From: Celeribacter litoreus
Lineage (GTDB): Bacteria; Pseudomonadota; Alphaproteobacteria; Rhodobacterales; Rhodobacteraceae
Length of the DNA: 64,000 nucleotides
Assembly (NCBI RefSeq): GCF_020165855.1
Contig: NZ_JAIUFY010000014.1
Span: 519,636 to 583,635 of the forward strand
Direction of reading: 5' to 3'
Under the pieces are notes generated by a model that made no database searches, was not told the DNA's origin, and saw only the letters and a program-made list of their open reading frames with translations. This document shows positions 53,380 through 62,359 of this stretch, piece by piece; within the stretch, counting starts at the first letter, position 1, and every line of letters begins with the position of its first letter. Made by a program: the position numbers and the translations under genes.

Positions 53380-54368
53380 CCATTTTCGAGGGTGCCTTTT
53401 CCTATATTGATAGCCATACGGCAGGGCACCCGACCCGGGTCATCCTGAGCGGAATCCCTTCGCTCAAGGGAGATACGGTTAAAGAGATGCGGATGGATTT
53501 CGAGGACCGTTTTGATCATCTGCGTTCAGCGCTTCTCCATGAACCGCGGGGCCACGCTGCGATGGTCGGCCTCGTGCCTGTCCCCTCGAAGGTCGCAGAT
53601 TTTGGCGCGATCTTTATCTCGTCATACGTTTACCTCGGCATGTGCGGTCACGGGACGATCGGATATGCGAAGACCCTTGCACACACTGGCGCAATCAGCC
53701 GCGAGACGGGGGACAGTTTCACGCTCGAAACGCCTGCGGGTGTTGTAACGGTTAACCTGAAGTGGGGCGATGACGGAGAGTTGGAGACTGTCTCCCTTCG
53801 CAACGTGCCAGCATTCACGGGCTTTGAAGACTTTTCAATCGATGTGCCGGATCTTGGCTCCGTCACATGTGATATCCTCTACAGCGGCATGTGGTATGCT
53901 ATGGTCAATGCGCGCGACGTCGGGCTGACCCTTTCACCGGAGCATGCCTCGAAGGCTCTCTCAATCGGCTGGAAGATCAAGACAGCAATTGCAGAGGCAA
54001 CGAAGGGCGATCTACTCCTCGCCGATGCACCCGCACCTTCTGTTCTGTTTTACGAAGAACAAGCACCGGACCGCGCGCGGCACTTCCTCGTGCTCGCGCC
54101 GAATAAATTCGACCGCTCACCCTGCGGAACGGGGACCTGCGCACGCATGGCGCAGCTCCAGATCCGCGGACAATTGAAACCGGAAGACACCTATCACGCC
54201 GAGAACATTTTCGGCGTCGGATTTATGGCCAATCTCCACGCAAAGACCGCGCAAGACGGTCGGGATGGTTATGAAGTTGTGATCCTGGGAAGCGCATACA
54301 TCACTTCCCAGGGCACACTTTTCCTCGAGAAGGATGACCCCCTCACTCGAGGTTTCCTCAGTCAATGA
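53376..54368 (+). CDS. Proline racemase-family epimerase (4-hydroxyproline 2-epimerase-like)
   Basis: 330 residues. Both catalytic cysteines are present, Cys90 in MCGHGTIG and Cys250 in DRSPCGTGTC, which marks the racemase/epimerase branch; the trans-3-hydroxyproline dehydratase branch replaces the first with Ser or Thr. It would invert C2 of proline, hydroxyproline or a similar imino acid. Start ATG 53376 overlaps the GntR stop (ATGA). The downstream DadA-type dehydrogenase fits oxidation of the D-product. Confidence 0.87.
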   Translation: MTIFEGAFSYIDSHTAGHPTRVILSGIPSLKGDTVKEMRMDFEDRFDHLRSALLHEPRGHAAMVGLVPVPSKVADFGAIFISSYVYLGMCGHGTIGYAKTLAHTGAISRETGDSFTLETPAGVVTVNLKWGDDGELETVSLRNVPAFTGFEDFSIDVPDLGSVTCDILYSGMWYAMVNARDVGLTLSPEHASKALSIGWKIKTAIAEATKGDLLLADAPAPSVLFYEEQAPDRARHFLVLAPNKFDRSPCGTGTCARMAQLQIRGQLKPEDTYHAENIFGVGFMANLHAKTAQDGRDGYEVVILGSAYITSQGTLFLEKDDPLTRGFLSQ

Positions 54369-54421
54369 CCAACAGGTCGTTGGCACTCAGAAACAAAGTA
54401 AGCACAGGGAAAGTAACACTC

Positions 54422-55258
54422 ATGTCTATATTTGGAAACATCTTGCGGGCTGCCGCACTCGGTGTCGGCCTCATGGGCGCAACGCAAGGCGCAGTTGCCC
54501 AGGAAGACCCGTCCGCAGTCCTGAACGAAATCCGCTCCTCAGGTGAGCTGAAGATCCCCGTCATGGTCGGCGAGGAACCGGGCTACATCAAAGATCCGGC
54601 CACGGGCGAATGGAGCGGCTTTTACGTCGATTTCCTGCAGGATGTTGCAGACGCTCTCGGTGTCGAACTGACGACCGTTGAAACCACCTGGGGCAACCTC
54701 GCCGCCGACTTCCAGTCCAACAAGATTGACGTTGCTATCGGTGTGAACCCGAACCCGAGCCGTGGTCTCGTTGTGGACTACCTCTGGGAGCCGCTCTTCA
54801 CCGACGCATGGGCCATGCTGACCCCTGAAGGCGCTCCGATCGACACATGGGCCGAACTGAACACGCCGGAAAAAACCGTCGTCGTGCAGAAAGGCTCCAC
54901 CATGCAGATCGTTGCTGAAGCGCTTCTGCCGAAGGCAACCATCACAGTTGTCGAAGACCGTAACCTCGCCATCATGGAACTCCAGGCACGTCGCGCCGAC
55001 GGTATCCTTCTCTCCGTTTTTGATGCCCTGCAGGTGTCCGAAATGGCTGTTGGCGACGTATCCGTTCCGGAACCGATGCTCCGCAACCCGGCAACCCTCG
55101 CCGTTGCACGTAAGTCCGGCAACGCTGGCTTCATCAACTTCCTGACCAATTGGGTGCAGCAACAGCGCTCCCTCGGTCTGGCGCAAGGCCGTCTCCAGCA
55201 GTCCTGGGAAGACCGTGGGATCGACCTCTCCATCCTGCCGTCCAACTTCAGCTTCTGA
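54422..55258 (+). CDS. Amino-acid ABC transporter substrate-binding protein
   Basis: 278 residues. Signal peptide MSIFGNILRAAALGVGLMGATQGAVA, cleaved before QEDP. Family 3 binding-protein fold (GELKIPVMVGEEPGYIKDPATGEWSGFYVDFLQDVADALGVELTTVETTWGNLAADFQSNKIDVAIG). Ligand is probably the polar or imino acid handled by this cluster. A terminator-like hairpin follows, which commonly raises binding-protein output relative to the permease. Confidence 0.9.
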   Translation: MSIFGNILRAAALGVGLMGATQGAVAQEDPSAVLNEIRSSGELKIPVMVGEEPGYIKDPATGEWSGFYVDFLQDVADALGVELTTVETTWGNLAADFQSNKIDVAIGVNPNPSRGLVVDYLWEPLFTDAWAMLTPEGAPIDTWAELNTPEKTVVVQKGSTMQIVAEALLPKATITVVEDRNLAIMELQARRADGILLSVFDALQVSEMAVGDVSVPEPMLRNPATLAVARKSGNAGFINFLTNWVQQQRSLGLAQGRLQQSWEDRGIDLSILPSNFSF

Positions 55259-55279
55259 TCTGAACGCTTAACGCCGCTT

Positions 55280-55320
55280 CCCGGTCGGCCTTTCCTCCCC
55301 TTGTGGTCGACCGGGCTTTT
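55280..55320 (+). terminator. Attenuating stem-loop after the binding-protein gene
   Basis: Seen: CCCGGTCG (55280-55287) pairs with CGACCGGG (55308-55315), followed by CTTTT. It lies between the binding-protein and permease genes, so it probably acts as a partial terminator and 3' stabiliser. Confidence 0.65.
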
Positions 55321-55368
55321 CTACCTCGCACATAAAAATTGCCGACAAACGGCATTCCGGAGACGCAT

Positions 55369-56025
55369 ATGTTCGACTTCTCGGTCATCATACAGAATTG
55401 GCCACTGTTTTGGAACGGATTGCTGGTCACGCTGTTCTACTCCGCAATCTCGATTTCCGCGGGCCTCTTCATCGGACTGATCATCGGCCTGATGCAATTG
55501 ACTGGCTCTCGGCTTCTGACCACCATCGGACGTGTCTACGTCGAGATTTTCCGCAATATTCCGCTCTTGGTGATCCTGCTCTGGATCTACTACGCCTTTC
55601 CGATTTTCGCCGGACTTTCGATCACAAAGTTCTGGGCGGGTTTCGCAGGCCTGAGCCTTTACGCTGCCGCATTCTACGCCGAAATCCTCCGTGCAGGTGT
55701 GCAGTCGATTGACCCCGGTCAGACCGATGCCACGACCGCGCTCGGCATGACTTACTACCAACGGATGCGCCGCGTGATCCTGCCGCAGGCCTTCCGCCGC
55801 ATGATCCCGCCGCTGGCCGGACAGTCGATCATCCAGATCAAGAACACCACGCTCATGTCGATGATCACGGTGCCCGATATTCTCTATCAGGCGAGCTATG
55901 TGAGCTCCTTCACCTACCGCCCCATGGAGGTCTACACCTTCGTCGGCATCATGTTCCTCGTCCTCCTCGTGCCGCTCACACTGCTGTCACGCAAACTCGA
56001 AAAAATCTCGGAGACCGTGAAATGA
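55369..56025 (+). CDS. Amino-acid ABC transporter permease
   Basis: 218-residue HisM/GlnP-type permease with about five membrane helices. The EAA-loop motif is visible ([43 protein letters not shown]). Only one permease gene is present, so it would work as a homodimer. Its stop overlaps the ATPase start by four bases. Confidence 0.9.
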   Translation: MFDFSVIIQNWPLFWNGLLVTLFYSAISISAGLFIGLIIGLMQLTGSRLLTTIGRVYVEIFRNIPLLVILLWIYYAFPIFAGLSITKFWAGFAGLSLYAAAFYAEILRAGVQSIDPGQTDATTALGMTYYQRMRRVILPQAFRRMIPPLAGQSIIQIKNTTLMSMITVPDILYQASYVSSFTYRPMEVYTFVGIMFLVLLVPLTLLSRKLEKISETVK

Positions 56026-56870
56026 GCGCTGATATCAAAAAGAAAGAGCCTCTTCTGCAGATCGAAGCACTGCACCTTCATTACGGGATTAAGCCGGTTC
56101 TGCGCGGCATTGATCTCGATGTGATGGAAGGGGAGGTTGTTGTCCTCATCGGAGCCTCAGGGTCAGGCAAGACCAGTTTGCTTCGCTGCATCAACCTCCT
56201 GAACGCCCCGACGGGCGGACGGATCACGATTGCAGGTGAAGACATCTACAATGCCGGCGACGACCGGGGTGTGGAGCCGAGCATGTATACAGGCGCAAAC
56301 ACCGTCCCCATGCGTGACGTGAACCGCATCCGGTCCCAGACAGGCATGGTGTTCCAGCAGTTCAACCTGTTCCCGCACATGACGGCGCTCGAAAACGTCA
56401 TGGAAGGCCCGGTCACTGTAAAGCGTGCCGATCCGGAGAAGACCAAGGAAGAAGCGATGGCACTTCTCGCCCAAATGGGCCTCGAAGGTCACGAACACAA
56501 ATACCCGCGACAACTCTCGGGTGGTCAGCAACAACGTGTCGCTATTGCACGTGCCTCGGCAATGCATCCGAAAGTCATGCTCTTTGACGAGCCGACTTCC
56601 GCGCTCGATCCCGAGTTGGTCGGTGAGGTGATGAAGGCCATGACGCAGCTCGCGAAGTCGGGCATGACCATGGTGATCGTGACGCATGAACTTGGTTTCG
56701 CTTTCGAGATCGCGGATCGCGTCATCTTCCTCGATCAGGGCTGCATCGCCGAAGACGGCCCGCCCAATGACGTTCTCCTGCATCCGACCCATGAACGCCT
56801 AAAGAGCTTTGTCGGCCGCTTCCATGAAACCGCAAATCTGCTGAGACCCTTCCTCGAAGGCACTGGCTAA
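56022..56870 (+). CDS. Amino-acid ABC transporter ATP-binding protein
   Basis: 282 residues. Walker [21 protein letters not shown] signature [14 protein letters not shown] and Walker [15 protein letters not shown] of the GlnQ/HisP class. About 30 residues longer than typical because of an insertion after the Walker A region ([22 protein letters not shown], ~residues 73-95). Completes the uptake system with the two preceding genes. Confidence 0.92.
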   Translation: MSADIKKKEPLLQIEALHLHYGIKPVLRGIDLDVMEGEVVVLIGASGSGKTSLLRCINLLNAPTGGRITIAGEDIYNAGDDRGVEPSMYTGANTVPMRDVNRIRSQTGMVFQQFNLFPHMTALENVMEGPVTVKRADPEKTKEEAMALLAQMGLEGHEHKYPRQLSGGQQQRVAIARASAMHPKVMLFDEPTSALDPELVGEVMKAMTQLAKSGMTMVIVTHELGFAFEIADRVIFLDQGCIAEDGPPNDVLLHPTHERLKSFVGRFHETANLLRPFLEGTG

Positions 56871-56892
56871 CACGCGGCCCAGACTACAAGGA

Positions 56893-56914
56893 GTGGCCAA
56901 ACTCATCTGGCCAC
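56893..56914. terminator. Hairpin after the ABC genes
   Basis: Seen: GTGGCCA (56893-56899) pairs with TGGCCAC (56908-56914) about 20 bases past the ATPase stop; no T-run follows. Possibly a processing or partial termination site within the long operon. Confidence 0.4.
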
Positions 56915-57026
56915 GCCTCCCCACCGTGCTCGTTACCACGAGACCAAACGAACTCCCGCTGAAGGTGTGCCTTTTAGCGAAACCATTCTTGCGGCCTGAC
57001 GACAGGCCGAGACGACGAGGTAAATC

Positions 57027-58505
57027 ATGACGTATTCATTCAATCCGGACACAGTTACCGTCCCTTCCGGTCACCATATCGGCGGCAAATTTGTTGAACT
57101 TCCGGGCGAAGAGATTGTCGTCCTGCGCCCCTCTGACGAAAAGCCGATGGGCGTGATCACCGACGGTGGGGTCGCCTCTGTTGAGATGTCGGTCGATGCG
57201 GCGAAGAAAGCGCTCGCGGAAACGGGGTGGGCCACGATGGTGCCGCGTGAGCGCGCAAAGATCTTGTTCCGCTTTGCCGAGAAGATCGAGGAAAAGGCCG
57301 AGTATCTCGGGCGTCTGGAGGCTATGGGCTCCGCGCGTCTCGTGTCCGGCACCATCATCGGGGATGCGGTCCGCACCGCAGGCGTTGTCCGCTACTTCGC
57401 AGAGTTCTGTGACAAGATCGAAGGGACTGTGACCGCGACCCGCGAGAACACGCTGAGCTACACCAGACGCGAACCTTACGGCATCGCAGGGGCCATCGTG
57501 CCGTGGAACTTCCCGATGATCACGGCGGCCTGGAAATTCGCACCGGCACTGGCCGCAGGCAACGCGGTCGTCATGAAAACCTCGGAAATCACACCGCATA
57601 GCCTCTTGGCCCTCGCCGAATGTGCGGCGGAAGCTGGTCTGCCCGGCGGGTTGTTCAACGTGGTGAACGGTTACGGTCACACGACGGGGGCGGAAATCGT
57701 TCGTCACCCTGACATCGGCATTATCTCCTTCACCGGGTCCACACAGACCGGCGAAGCGATCATGAAGCTCGCCGCAGAATCCGGCATCAAGCCTGTGATC
57801 CTCGAACTCGGCGGCAAAAGCCCGCAGATCGTGACGAAGAATTGCGGCGATATGGACGCTGTCGCAACACGTGTGGCGAACAACTTCATGATCAACGGCG
57901 GTCAGGTCTGCACCTTGGCGTCGCGCCTCTTGATCGAAGACAGCATTGCCGATGAGTTGACCGAGAAAGTCCTCGAACGCACACAAGACATCAAAGCGGG
58001 TCCGACATGGGATGAGACAACGACCTTTGCGCCGATCATCTCCGCCAAACAATTCGACCGCATCGACAACATGGTGCAGGAAACCATTGCGCAGGGCGCG
58101 GAGGTCCTGACCGGGGCAGGGCGTCTCGACACGGTGAACGAAGGCAACTTCTACGCGCCAACGGTGCTCACGAATGTCTCCCGAGACAACATCGGTTTTC
58201 TGGGCGAGTTCTTCGGCCCGATCGTGAACGTGTCCCGTTTTGCAGATCTTGATGAGGCTATCGCTGACGCTCAACACCCTGTCTACGGCCTCGCGGCCTC
58301 CGTTCACACGCTCAACATGCAAGAAGCCATGCGCGTCGCGGACAAGGTTGAGGCGGGCATGGTCTTCGTGAACCAGCACGGGCGTGATCCCGAGTTTTCC
58401 TACACTGCTGGCGGCTTCAAAGCCTCTGGCTTCGGCAAAGACATGGGTCGCGCCGGGTTTGAAGCCTTCACCCGCGAGAAAGCGGTGTGGATCAATTACG
58501 CCTGA
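57027..58505 (+). CDS. NAD-dependent aldehyde dehydrogenase
   Basis: 492 residues. Intact motifs: IVPWNFPMITAAWKFAPALAAGNAVVMKTSEITP, general-base Glu in LELGGKSPQIV, nucleophile Cys in NGGQVCTLASR, and the C-terminal KASGFGKDMGRAGFEAFTREKAVWINY. It belongs to the broad betaine-aldehyde/gamma-aminobutyraldehyde-like group. Being next to a GMC oxidoreductase suggests alcohol-to-aldehyde-to-acid oxidation. Confidence 0.9.
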   Translation: MTYSFNPDTVTVPSGHHIGGKFVELPGEEIVVLRPSDEKPMGVITDGGVASVEMSVDAAKKALAETGWATMVPRERAKILFRFAEKIEEKAEYLGRLEAMGSARLVSGTIIGDAVRTAGVVRYFAEFCDKIEGTVTATRENTLSYTRREPYGIAGAIVPWNFPMITAAWKFAPALAAGNAVVMKTSEITPHSLLALAECAAEAGLPGGLFNVVNGYGHTTGAEIVRHPDIGIISFTGSTQTGEAIMKLAAESGIKPVILELGGKSPQIVTKNCGDMDAVATRVANNFMINGGQVCTLASRLLIEDSIADELTEKVLERTQDIKAGPTWDETTTFAPIISAKQFDRIDNMVQETIAQGAEVLTGAGRLDTVNEGNFYAPTVLTNVSRDNIGFLGEFFGPIVNVSRFADLDEAIADAQHPVYGLAASVHTLNMQEAMRVADKVEAGMVFVNQHGRDPEFSYTAGGFKASGFGKDMGRAGFEAFTREKAVWINYA

Positions 58506-58515
58506 GGATGATGCG

Positions 58516-60207
58516 ATGGAATATGATTATGTCATCGTAGGCGGTGGATCGGCGGGGGCCACATTGGCCGCACGCCTGTCCGCCGACCGGCGTAAAACTG
58601 TGGCACTCCTCGAGGCAGGTCCAGACACCCCGCCGGACGATGTCCCAGAGATCATTGCGGACAGCTATCCGGGGCTGTCCTATTTCGATCCGAAGTATCA
58701 TTGGTCCTCATTGCGTGTTTTTGCCCGCAACCCGCGATCAAATGATGCGCCTGTGCCCCCGACACGTCTTGAACAAGCCAAGGTCATGGGCGGCGGTTCT
58801 TCCATCAACGGTCAGTTTGCTGTGCGCGGTCTGCCTGCCGATTACGACGAATGGGCCGAGAGTGGTGCGACGGGCTGGGACTGGGAAGGGATGCTTCCTT
58901 ATCTTAAAAAGCTTGAACGCGATCAGGACTTTGACGGACCGCTCCACAACAACGACGGCCCGATGCCGATCCGCCGTGTGTTCCCGAAGGATTGGGCAGG
59001 CTTCTCAAAAAGCGTTCTCGACGTTGTCTCAGAGGACATTCCCTATCGCGAGGACTATAACTCCTCATTCGAAGAGGGCGCTTTCCCGCTCCCGCTGACC
59101 AACGAAAATGATAGCCGTGTGTCGACCGCCGTCGGCTATCTCACCAATGAAGTCCGCGCACGGGACAACTTTTCCATCTTCGCGCACACGCAGGTTGAGG
59201 CGCTGATCACAGAGGGCACCCGTATCACAGGGGTCCGCGCCCACACCGACGGCGCAGCACCTGTGACCTACAAGGCGAAAGAAGTCATCGTCTGTGCTGG
59301 TGCGCTGCATACACCCGCGATCCTAATGCGTGCAGGTATCGGTCCGGCTGCAGAACTCAAACGCCACGGGATCAATGTCGTGGCCGACCTTCCCGGTGTG
59401 GGCGCGAACCTGATGGACCACCCGCACCTCGCCATCGGGGCGCATTTCAAAAAGTCCGCGCGACTGAAGCCTCGCCAGCGGCGTCACATCTTCCTCGGGG
59501 TGCGCTATTCGTCCGGATATGAAGGCTGTTCGCCCTCCGACATGTTGATGATGCCGGTGAACCGCGCGGGTTGGCACCCACTCGGCAAGGCGATGGGTGC
59601 TCTCAATGTCTGCGTGAACAAAAGCTACTCGCGCGGCAGCGTTACCCTCAATTCTGCGGATTGGCGCGATGAGCCGTGCGTGAACCTGAACCTCGCAGGG
59701 GATGAACGCGACCTGATGCGTCTCGTGGACGGATTCGAGCGAATGTATAGGATCATGGAAGATCCTCGAGTGCGCGAACACGTGAACACCTGGTTCCTCG
59801 CTGGCTATAATGAGGAGGCGCGCTCGCTCTCCGTCCGCAAGCCCTCGAACTACCTCAAAACCGGCTCTGCCGCGTGGATGTTCGACTACCTCCCAATCTT
59901 CCGTGACACGCTCCTCAAGCACAAGTTCGGCACCCAAGACCGGATGCACGCCATGATGAAAAACCGCGATCTCATCGTGGATTGGGCGCGCGAAGCCGTC
60001 TGGTCCGGTTGGCACGTCTCCTGTTCGTGCAAGATGGGCGGCGATGATGATCCGATGGCCGTTCTTGATCCGGAATGCCGCGTGCGCGGTGTTCAGGGCC
60101 TGCGCGTGGTCGATGCCTCCATCATGCCGTCGGTCATCGCAGCCAATACCAACATCACAACGATCGCAGCCGCAGAGAAAGCGGCCGATCTGATCCTGGC
60201 TTCCTAA
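58516..60207 (+). CDS. GMC family FAD-dependent alcohol oxidoreductase
   Basis: 563 residues. FAD motif DYVIVGGGSAGATLAARLS at the start, GMC signature KVMGGGSSINGQFAVRG, and the C-terminal catalytic region WHVSCSCKMGGDDDP (His) ... VVDASIMPSVIAANTNITTIAAAEKAADLI. Similar to choline dehydrogenase, but the tail differs enough that choline is not assumed. ATG 58516 is 10 bases past the previous stop, so cotranslation with the aldehyde dehydrogenase is likely. Confidence 0.9.
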   Translation: MEYDYVIVGGGSAGATLAARLSADRRKTVALLEAGPDTPPDDVPEIIADSYPGLSYFDPKYHWSSLRVFARNPRSNDAPVPPTRLEQAKVMGGGSSINGQFAVRGLPADYDEWAESGATGWDWEGMLPYLKKLERDQDFDGPLHNNDGPMPIRRVFPKDWAGFSKSVLDVVSEDIPYREDYNSSFEEGAFPLPLTNENDSRVSTAVGYLTNEVRARDNFSIFAHTQVEALITEGTRITGVRAHTDGAAPVTYKAKEVIVCAGALHTPAILMRAGIGPAAELKRHGINVVADLPGVGANLMDHPHLAIGAHFKKSARLKPRQRRHIFLGVRYSSGYEGCSPSDMLMMPVNRAGWHPLGKAMGALNVCVNKSYSRGSVTLNSADWRDEPCVNLNLAGDERDLMRLVDGFERMYRIMEDPRVREHVNTWFLAGYNEEARSLSVRKPSNYLKTGSAAWMFDYLPIFRDTLLKHKFGTQDRMHAMMKNRDLIVDWAREAVWSGWHVSCSCKMGGDDDPMAVLDPECRVRGVQGLRVVDASIMPSVIAANTNITTIAAAEKAADLILAS

Positions 60208-60230
60208 TCCTCCACTCAAAGGAAACGAAA

Positions 60231-61013
60231 ATGCGCGAAAGCAAAACCAAAACACTCTGGGCCAACGGTGAAGAAGTTCTCACCGGCTGGCTCGCGACCA
60301 ACTCCTCCCTGATGGCCGAAATGATGGCGCAGATGGATTTTGATGCCGTGACCATCGACATGCAGCACGGTGTTGCCGATTACTCCGACGCGCTTGCAAT
60401 GCTTCAGGCGATTTCCACAACTGACAAAACCCCGATTGTGCGCGTGCCGTGGAATGATCCGGCCATCATTGGTCGGATGCTCGACGCGGGTGCCTACGGC
60501 ATCATCTGCCCGATGGTGAACTCCGCCGAAGAATGCAAAGCGTTTGTCGAAGCTTGCCGTTACTTCCCACAGGGCGGGCGCTCTGTTGGTCCGATCCGCG
60601 CGGGTCTCTATGGCGGTGCCGATTACTTCGCCAATGCTAATGACACGATCATCACCTTCGCGATGATCGAGCACAAAGATGGCGTGGCCAATCTGGATGA
60701 AATCCTCGCCACCCCCGGTCTCGATGCCGTGTTTGTTGGGCCGTCTGATCTCGCTGTTTCGATGGGACACACGCCGGGTTTCGACCCGAAATGGCCGGAC
60801 GTTGTGGAAGCGATCGAGTATATCGCCGAGCGCTGTAAGGCGCATGGCGTCATCCCTGGGATCCACGTCGGATCTGTCGAATACGGGCAAAAGATGCGCG
60901 AGATGGGTTACAAATTTCAGGCCTACCTCTCTGACTTCCGAATGACGCAGATGGCGTTCTCCAAGGCGATGCCGGCTTTCCGTGCGGGCAAACCGGACGC
61001 AACTGCTCCGTAA
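60231..61013 (+). CDS. HpcH/HpaI family class II aldolase
   Basis: 260-residue metal-dependent aldolase of the HpaI/GarL type. Motifs: FDAVTIDMQHGVADYSDAL (base/metal region), GGRSVGPIRAGLYGG, metal Glu in FAMIEHKDGVANLDEIL and Asp in GLDAVFVGPSDLAVSMG. These enzymes cleave 4-hydroxy-2-oxo acids into pyruvate (or a related oxoacid) and an aldehyde. In this cluster it could split the keto acid made by the DadA-type enzyme. AAAGGAAAC precedes the ATG. Confidence 0.9.
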   Translation: MRESKTKTLWANGEEVLTGWLATNSSLMAEMMAQMDFDAVTIDMQHGVADYSDALAMLQAISTTDKTPIVRVPWNDPAIIGRMLDAGAYGIICPMVNSAEECKAFVEACRYFPQGGRSVGPIRAGLYGGADYFANANDTIITFAMIEHKDGVANLDEILATPGLDAVFVGPSDLAVSMGHTPGFDPKWPDVVEAIEYIAERCKAHGVIPGIHVGSVEYGQKMREMGYKFQAYLSDFRMTQMAFSKAMPAFRAGKPDATAP

Positions 61014-61057
61014 TCATCACTTCATCGGCATCTCTACGGCAACTCGGGGGTCGAACC

Positions 61058-62332
61058 ATGACTTCTATCGCGACTGGCAAGCACGCCATTGTCATCGGCG
61101 CGGGCATCATTGGTGTCTGCACAGCCAACGCCCTTTTGGATAAGGGCTTCACCGTCGATGTGTTCGACCATGCCGAGCCGGGGTCGCCCGATCAGTGTTC
61201 CTACGGGAATGCTGGCGGGATTTGTCCCGGCTCTTGCCTGCCGAATGCGATGCCGGGCCTGATGAAAAACGTCCCCCAGTGGCTCCTCGATCCCGAGGGG
61301 CCGCTCTTTATCCGGCTGTCCTATCTCCCGCATGCGCTGCCGTGGCTCATGCGCTTTGTCCTCGCGGGTCGCAAATCGCGGGTCAAGCAAATCTCGCAGG
61401 CAATGATCGGCCTACATCGTCTGAGTTTCGAAGCCTATGAGCCGATGATGGCAGAGGCAGGGTGTCTCGATCTTCTTCAGAAGCGCGGCCAGCTTTTCGT
61501 CTATGAACGCGAGAACGGTCCCGACGGCAGCGCCTACGGGATGGGCCTGCGCCGCTCGCATGGTGTCAAGGTTGAGACGCTCAACGCAGGCGAAATTCAG
61601 GATTTGGAACCGGCTCTCACAGACCGTTTCAAGAGCGCGATCTATCTCCCGGATCAGGGGCAAAGCCCGAACCCTGGTCGTCTCGTGGCTGAACTCGCCA
61701 AGCTCGCAACGCGGAAAGGCGCGCGGTTTTATCGCGAACCCGTCAAAGGGTTCACCTACACACTCGGTGATGCGACAGGCATCACCACGGCTTCGGGCGA
61801 CTATACCGCGGACCGTATTGTGCTCGCGGCAGGTGCATGGTCGGCAGATCTTGCGCGTCAATTGGGCGACCGTATCCCATTTGAGACCGAACGCGGCTAC
61901 CACGTTATGCTCCCACAGGCGGACACCGGCCTGAAGGTTCAAACCATCTCGGCAGACCGCAAATTCGTCGCCTCACCGATGGAAGAAGGGCTACGCCTCG
62001 CCGGAACTGTTGAATTCGCGGGCCTCAATGCGCCGCCAAATTACAAGCGCGCGGATATCCTCGTTAAACAAGCACAGGGGATGTTCAAACGCTTTGAAAA
62101 GAGTGAGGTCCATCGTTGGATGGGGCATCGTCCGGGCACGCCGGACTCTATCCCCGTCATCGACACCTCAAAACGCCACAAGCGGGTGACCTATGCCTTC
62201 GGCCACGGCCACCAAGGCCTCATTGGTGGTGCCGTGACGGGGCGTATCGTTGCGGATATGGCCTCTGGTCTTCCTGCTCCGATTGACATGACCCCCTTCC
62301 GCCTTGACCGTTTTGGTTTCAAAAACCTCTAA
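61058..62332 (+). CDS. DadA-type D-amino-acid dehydrogenase
   Basis: 424-residue FAD enzyme of the DAO superfamily. N-terminal HAIVIGAGIIGVCTANALLDKGFTVDVFD, substrate/FAD loop CSYGNAGGICPGSCLPNAMPG and C-terminal YAFGHGHQGLIGGAVTGRIVADM are typical of DadA and of the hydroxyproline D-isomer oxidases. It would oxidise the D-imino/amino acid made by the epimerase to the cyclic imine or keto acid, passing electrons to the quinone pool. Confidence 0.88.
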   Translation: MTSIATGKHAIVIGAGIIGVCTANALLDKGFTVDVFDHAEPGSPDQCSYGNAGGICPGSCLPNAMPGLMKNVPQWLLDPEGPLFIRLSYLPHALPWLMRFVLAGRKSRVKQISQAMIGLHRLSFEAYEPMMAEAGCLDLLQKRGQLFVYERENGPDGSAYGMGLRRSHGVKVETLNAGEIQDLEPALTDRFKSAIYLPDQGQSPNPGRLVAELAKLATRKGARFYREPVKGFTYTLGDATGITTASGDYTADRIVLAAGAWSADLARQLGDRIPFETERGYHVMLPQADTGLKVQTISADRKFVASPMEEGLRLAGTVEFAGLNAPPNYKRADILVKQAQGMFKRFEKSEVHRWMGHRPGTPDSIPVIDTSKRHKRVTYAFGHGHQGLIGGAVTGRIVADMASGLPAPIDMTPFRLDRFGFKNL

Positions 62333-62359
62333 ACCCTCGACTGCACCTTTAGGACCATT

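Noticed and set aside
53376..54368. trans-3-hydroxyproline dehydratase as the identity of the racemase-family gene
   Set aside because: That branch lacks the first catalytic cysteine; here both Cys90 and Cys250 are present.
58516..60207. Choline dehydrogenase/betaine-aldehyde dehydrogenase pair (betAB)
   Set aside because: The gene order GntR-epimerase-ABC and the neighbouring aldolase and DadA genes do not fit betaine synthesis, and there is no betI.
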